This document shows, one piece after another, positions 60,523 to 64,000 of a stretch of 64,000 nucleotides of DNA; the first letter of the stretch is position 1; each line of letters opens with the position of its first letter. Source of the DNA: an uncultured Faecalibacterium sp. (lineage in GTDB: Bacteria > Bacillota > Clostridia > Oscillospirales > Ruminococcaceae); NCBI GenBank assembly GCA_934547065.1, contig CAKTEF010000004.1:42876-106875 (forward strand), in the 5' to 3' direction. The translations under genes and the position numbers were made by a program. Under the pieces are notes generated by a model. It did not search any database. It was given only the letters and a program-made list of their open reading frames with translations, and was not told the origin of the DNA.

Positions 60523-62880
60523 ATGCGTTATACCTATGTGCGGCAGCACGATACCACAGACTGTGCGGCTGCGTCTCTCGCAATGGTGTGCCTCCATTAC
60601 AAAAAGGAAATCACCATCACCCGCCTGCGGGACATGATGGGAACCGACATGAAAGGCACAAACCTGATTGGCCTGCAAAAGGCCGCCAATGAGCTGGGGT
60701 TCTCCACTGCGGCGGTTCGTGTAGACCGGGAAAACTTTTTAAGTGATTTTACCCTGCCGTGCATCGCGCAGGTCATCACCGACCAGGGCCTGGCCCATTT
60801 TGTGGTGGTGTTCAAAAAGACCACCATTGCAAACGATGATGCCCGCCGCAAGCATCTGGCAAAAGAAGAAGAACGCAAGGCTGACGCGAAAAAGAAGTAC
60901 AAGTGCAAGGATTACGTCGTCATCGGCGACCCTGCCAATGAACTGAAAAAGATCAGCCTGGATGAGTTCTATAAAAACTTCACCGGCGTGATGCTGCTGC
61001 TGAACCCCACCTCGGAGTTCAAGGGCGGCACCGGCAAGTTCAAGGTGGAGGGCAAAAAAGAGGCCAAACAGAGCAGGAACAACATGCTCAAGCGGTATCT
61101 TGACCTGCTGCTGCCTCAGAAAAAGCTATTCTTCTATGCGATCCTGAGTTCTGTGATCCTGACCTTGATCGGCATTGTATCCACGGTGTTCAACAAGGCG
61201 ATCATGGACGAGGTGCTGCCATACGGCCTGCGAAACTTACTGGTTTCGCTGATCGTGGTGTTCAGCGTGGTGAATATCACCAGCGCGCTGATCTCCACGG
61301 TGCGCCAGTGGATCCTGATCTTCCTGTCCATCAAGGTGGACATCCCGCTGATGCTGGGCTACTTCGAGCATGTGTATCACCTGCCCATGAAGTTCTTTGC
61401 AACGCGGAAAACCGGCGAGATCACCACCCGCTACTCCGATGCAGGCACCATCAAATCGGTGCTGACCAGCATCGCCATGAGCGTGGTGATGGATATTGTG
61501 ATGGCGGTGGGCACGGGCTTTGTCCTGTTCCGGATGAACTCCTCGCTGTTCTCCATCACGCTGTTTACTTCAGTCCTGAGCCTGCTGCTGGTCATCATCT
61601 TCAAGCAGCCGTACAAGCGGATCAATGAAGAAACGATGCAGCAATCGGCCATTCTGAACAGCCAGATGATCGAGAGCCTGCGCGGCATCGAGACCATCAA
61701 GTGCAATGCCAACGAGGACCGCGAGCTGGAAGCTCTTGAGCGGGAATACATCAAGAGCCTGAAGATCAGCCTGCGTTCCAGCAAGATCAGCACCGGACAG
61801 TCGCTGATCTCCACCTTGATCACCACCGTGCTGACCATGGTGACCACCTATGTGGGCATCACGCAGGTGCTGGACGGCCAGCTGACGCTGGGCGGCTACA
61901 TGGCGTTCAGTACGCTGGCAGGCTACTTTACCTCCCCCATCAGCGACCTGATCTCGATGCAGATGTCCATTCAGGAGGCTTCCATTTCCATGAAGCGCCT
62001 GACGGAGATCATGGACTACGAGTCCGAACAGGACGAGAGCCGCGAGTACACCGAGATGGAGACGATGGAGGGCGACATCGAATTCAAGGATGTCACGTTC
62101 CGGTACGGCAGCCGTTCTCCGGCGTTGAACCACATTTCCTTTACCATTCCGCAGGGCAAAAAGGTGGCTCTGGTGGGCCAGTCGGGTTCCGGCAAATCCA
62201 CCATCACCAAGCTGCTGCTGAAATATTATGAGCCCGAAAGCGGCGAAATTGATGTCAACGGCATCAATCTGGATGAATATTCCAATGCATCCGTCCGCCG
62301 CTGCATCTCCTACGTTCCGCAGAACGTGGAGCTGTTCAGCAAGACCATCTTCGAGAACATCCGGATCTCGCGTCCGGAGGCGACGATGGAGCAGGTCAAG
62401 GAAGCGGCCAAAAAGGCCGATGCCGATGAATTCATCCGCAAGCTTCCGCTGCAGTACAACACCTACCTGGAAGAAGCCGGCAATGGCCTTTCCGGCGGCG
62501 AGAAACAGCGCATTGCTCTTTCCCGTGCGTTCCTGAAGGACTCCGGCCTCTATATCCTCGATGAATCGACCTCCAGCTTGGACTTTGGCACAGAGAATAC
62601 CATTTTTGATATGATCTACAACCAACTGGCTGACCGTTCGATGCTGATCGTGGCGCACCGCCTTTCCACCATCCGTGATTGTGACCTGATCCTGGTCATG
62701 GATCATGGCGAGATCGTGGAGCGCGGCACCCATGACGAGCTGCTGGCAAAGCAGGGCAAGTATTACGAGCTCTGGAACCTGCAGCAGGGCATCTTCCGCC
62801 GCAAGAAGGAAGAACCCAAACCCGCCGAGCACGCCCCCGTGATCGAGGAGGACGACGACGGCGAGGCCATTACCTATTAA
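60523..62880 (+). CDS. Peptidase-containing (C39) ABC exporter
   Basis: 785 residues, RBS AAAGGA. Residues 1-about 160 are a C39 peptidase: QHDTTDCAAASLAM (Cys14), GLAHFVVV (His92), VIGDPA (Asp136). A Lys-rich insertion (about 102-128) separates His and Asp. Six membrane helices follow (about 195-480). The ATPase domain has GQSGSGKST, LSGGEKQRIALSRA, LYILDESTSSLD and AHRLST. It should cleave double-glycine leaders and export the product in one step. The MAM-like gene 106 bases downstream is the obvious substrate. The acidic tail (EEDDDGEA) is unassigned. Confidence 0.95.
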   Translation: MRYTYVRQHDTTDCAAASLAMVCLHYKKEITITRLRDMMGTDMKGTNLIGLQKAANELGFSTAAVRVDRENFLSDFTLPCIAQVITDQGLAHFVVVFKKTTIANDDARRKHLAKEEERKADAKKKYKCKDYVVIGDPANELKKISLDEFYKNFTGVMLLLNPTSEFKGGTGKFKVEGKKEAKQSRNNMLKRYLDLLLPQKKLFFYAILSSVILTLIGIVSTVFNKAIMDEVLPYGLRNLLVSLIVVFSVVNITSALISTVRQWILIFLSIKVDIPLMLGYFEHVYHLPMKFFATRKTGEITTRYSDAGTIKSVLTSIAMSVVMDIVMAVGTGFVLFRMNSSLFSITLFTSVLSLLLVIIFKQPYKRINEETMQQSAILNSQMIESLRGIETIKCNANEDRELEALEREYIKSLKISLRSSKISTGQSLISTLITTVLTMVTTYVGITQVLDGQLTLGGYMAFSTLAGYFTSPISDLISMQMSIQEASISMKRLTEIMDYESEQDESREYTEMETMEGDIEFKDVTFRYGSRSPALNHISFTIPQGKKVALVGQSGSGKSTITKLLLKYYEPESGEIDVNGINLDEYSNASVRRCISYVPQNVELFSKTIFENIRISRPEATMEQVKEAAKKADADEFIRKLPLQYNTYLEEAGNGLSGGEKQRIALSRAFLKDSGLYILDESTSSLDFGTENTIFDMIYNQLADRSMLIVAHRLSTIRDCDLILVMDHGEIVERGTHDELLAKQGKYYELWNLQQGIFRRKKEEPKPAEHAPVIEEDDDGEAITY

Positions 62881-62887
62881 GTTGCAG

Positions 62888-62903
62888 CCGAGTGCGCACT
62901 CGG
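62888..62903 (+). promoter_or_regulatory. Palindrome after the exporter gene
   Basis: CCGAGTGCGCACTCGG is a perfect 16-base palindrome eight bases after the exporter stop. It could be a weak processing hairpin or an operator for a promoter near 62927-62956 (TTGCGC, 18 bases, TAAATT). Confidence 0.4.
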
Positions 62904-62986
62904 TTACATAAATGACTTTCGGATGGTTGCGCAGCCGGAAGAAAGCCGCTTAAATTGTTTCAATCATTTGAAGGGAGTAATTCATT

Positions 62987-63433
62987 ATGATGATGCCTGC
63001 AAACTACTCTGTTATCGCAGAGAACGAACTGACCTACGTTGTTGGTGGCGCTAACCTGATCGAGACCCTGGGCAAGTACACCGCTCCGATCTGGAACGAC
63101 GCTAACATCAAGACCTTCAACACCAACCTGGTGACCATCATCGGCAACGAGTTCCTCGGCAAGTTCGTTGATGGCACTCTGGGCGTGCTGTTCTCCGGCA
63201 ACTGCACCTGGGATCAGGTGAAGGCTATCCCCGGCACCCTGGTTGGCGCTGACAAGTGGTCTTCCAAGAACTACGGTGACGGCGTTGCTACTGTCCTGGG
63301 CATGGCTGCTGCTATCTACAACCTGGGCACCGCTACCGTTGCTAACAAGGCTTCTTCTGCTGCTATCAGCCACGCTGGTGGCCCCACCAAGGTTCGCCTG
63401 GTTGACAAGAACGGCGACGACGTTCAGTTCTAA
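62987..63433 (+). CDS. MAM-like double-glycine-leader secreted protein
   Basis: 148 residues; AAGGGAG at 62971, ATG 62987 (three ATGs in a row). The leader ends ENELTYVVGG: Glu at -8, Leu at -7, Val at -4 and Gly-Gly at -2/-1, the full C39 consensus. Cleavage after Gly21 gives about 127 residues. The leader MMMPANYSVIAENE, and TAPIW, KTFNTN, GVLFSGN with a following TW, match the F. prausnitzii anti-inflammatory protein MAM as remembered. The core is Gly/Ala/Thr/Asn-rich, with one Cys (73) and no sign of modification enzymes nearby. Strongly biased codon use suggests high expression. Confidence 0.9.
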   Translation: MMMPANYSVIAENELTYVVGGANLIETLGKYTAPIWNDANIKTFNTNLVTIIGNEFLGKFVDGTLGVLFSGNCTWDQVKAIPGTLVGADKWSSKNYGDGVATVLGMAAAIYNLGTATVANKASSAAISHAGGPTKVRLVDKNGDDVQF

Positions 63434-63517
63434 TCAGATCTGATCTGAGAATATGAAGCGTATTTCGTTTGCACCGCCCTACTTGTTAGTGCGGGGCAGA
63501 TGACAATGCCTCGTTAT

Positions 63518-63559
63518 GGTGTGCCAGGAGGCGTGTGCCTCCTGGCACACCTTATTTTT
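63518..63559 (+). terminator. Strong terminator of the MAM-like gene
   Basis: Perfect 15-base stem: GGTGTGCCAGGAGGC (63518-63532), loop GTGT, GCCTCCTGGCACACC (63537-63551), then TTATTTTT. Confidence 0.93.
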
Positions 63560-63651
63560 ATGGTTTTGCAAAAATCATAAACGTTACTTATTGTGCCCCG
63601 CTGCGTAAAACGGCGGGGGCGGTAGGTAATAGTGTGTGGGAAAAATTTATG

Positions 63652-64000
63652 TGCTCCTCTGTCCAACCTCTCCGTCAATGCTGACGCATTGCCACCTCCC
63701 CTAGTAGGGGAGGCTCTGGCGTGCCGCAGTGCTTGAGCGTAAACATTGCGCAGTGTGGCCGCAAGGCTGCCCTTAGCCGCAGGAGCTGCCCGCCCTGCCA
63801 AAGGCTCCCCTACTAGGGGAGCTGGCGAGCAAGGCGAGCCTGAGAGGTTGTACTCGGACGGGCTTTGCCTTGAAAGATGCAGCTGACCGTGCATAGTCGA
63901 AGCAGCAGCTCCCCAGGGAACGCTGCTCCTCTGTCCAACCTCTCCGTCAATGCTGACGCATTGCCACCTCCCCTAGTAGGGGAGGCTCTGGCGTGCCGCA
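63652..64000. repeat. Intergenic repeat F, tandemly repeated with a 272-base period and running off the window
   Basis: The block starting TGCTCCTCTGTCCAACCTC at 63652 recurs identically at 63924 to the window end. Between them lies a module shared with repeat E (63746-63788 identical to 59679-59721). Inner stems CTCCCCTA/TAGGGGAG are typical of the repeats in this genome. No gene in 63434-64000. Confidence 0.8.

Noticed and set aside
62987-63433. Lanthipeptide, lasso or sactipeptide precursor
   Set aside because: No modification enzyme is encoded nearby, the core has a single Cys and is far longer than usual for those classes.
63652-64000. CRISPR-like array at the right edge
   Set aside because: Only two direct copies with a 272-base period and internal palindromes; no regular short spacers and no cas genes.

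Overview
The window looks like a chromosomal segment of a gut Faecalibacterium or a close Oscillospiraceae relative. Four things suggest this: GC-rich codon use over most of the window; Gram-positive Wzy-type capsule genes (cpsB/C/D, LCP); a clostridial sporulation cluster (spoIIGA-sigE-sigG, spoIIID); and, near the right end, a double-glycine-leader protein closely resembling the microbial anti-inflammatory molecule (MAM) described from Faecalibacterium prausnitzii, next to its peptidase-containing ABC exporter. Family calls rest on motifs read by eye; no database search was possible.

Layout. (1) 1-15.9 kb: a capsule/exopolysaccharide locus. The first 7.5 kb is clearly AT-rich (glycosyltransferases, acyltransferase, Wzy-like polymerase, Wzx-like flippase). 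It then switches abruptly to GC-rich UDP-L-FucNAc synthesis genes (capE, capF, capG, with a NeuD-type acetyltransferase inserted) and the cpsB-LCP-cpsC-cpsD assembly/control module. (2) 15.9-48.5 kb: a large sugar-acid island. It holds two tripartite tricarboxylate transporters (tctCBA), two tandem LysR regulators, a PrpR-like regulator with a degenerate AAA+ domain, galactarate dehydratase (garD), two glucarate dehydratase-family enzymes, a third enolase-superfamily enzyme, IlvD- and UxuA-family dehydratases, two copies each of garR and of a DapA-family aldolase, glycerate 2-kinase and accessory hydrolases. (3) 48.7-56 kb: housekeeping and small units: a Crp/Fnr regulator divergent from a 4Fe-4S protein, a glutamine-amidotransferase-like hydrolase, tRNA-Ser and tRNA-Ala, an FMN alpha-hydroxyacid dehydrogenase, and thiT under a TPP riboswitch. 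(4) 56-59.3 kb: sporulation genes, with palindromic intergenic repeats between them. (5) 59.3-64 kb: repeats, tRNA-Asn, and the C39 ABC exporter with the MAM-like protein.

How the genes work together. The aldarate genes form a readable route: galactarate (GarD) and glucarate (GudD) both give 5-keto-4-deoxyglucarate. A DapA-family lyase probably splits this to pyruvate and tartronate semialdehyde, GarR reduces the latter to glycerate, and glycerate 2-kinase yields 2-phosphoglycerate. The window has no GarL-type aldolase, so the DapA-family protein, duplicated together with garR, is the best candidate for that step. The C39 exporter should cleave the MAM-like precursor after its Gly-Gly and secrete the roughly 127-residue product. 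The capsule genes should build, flip, polymerise and attach a FucNAc-containing polymer.
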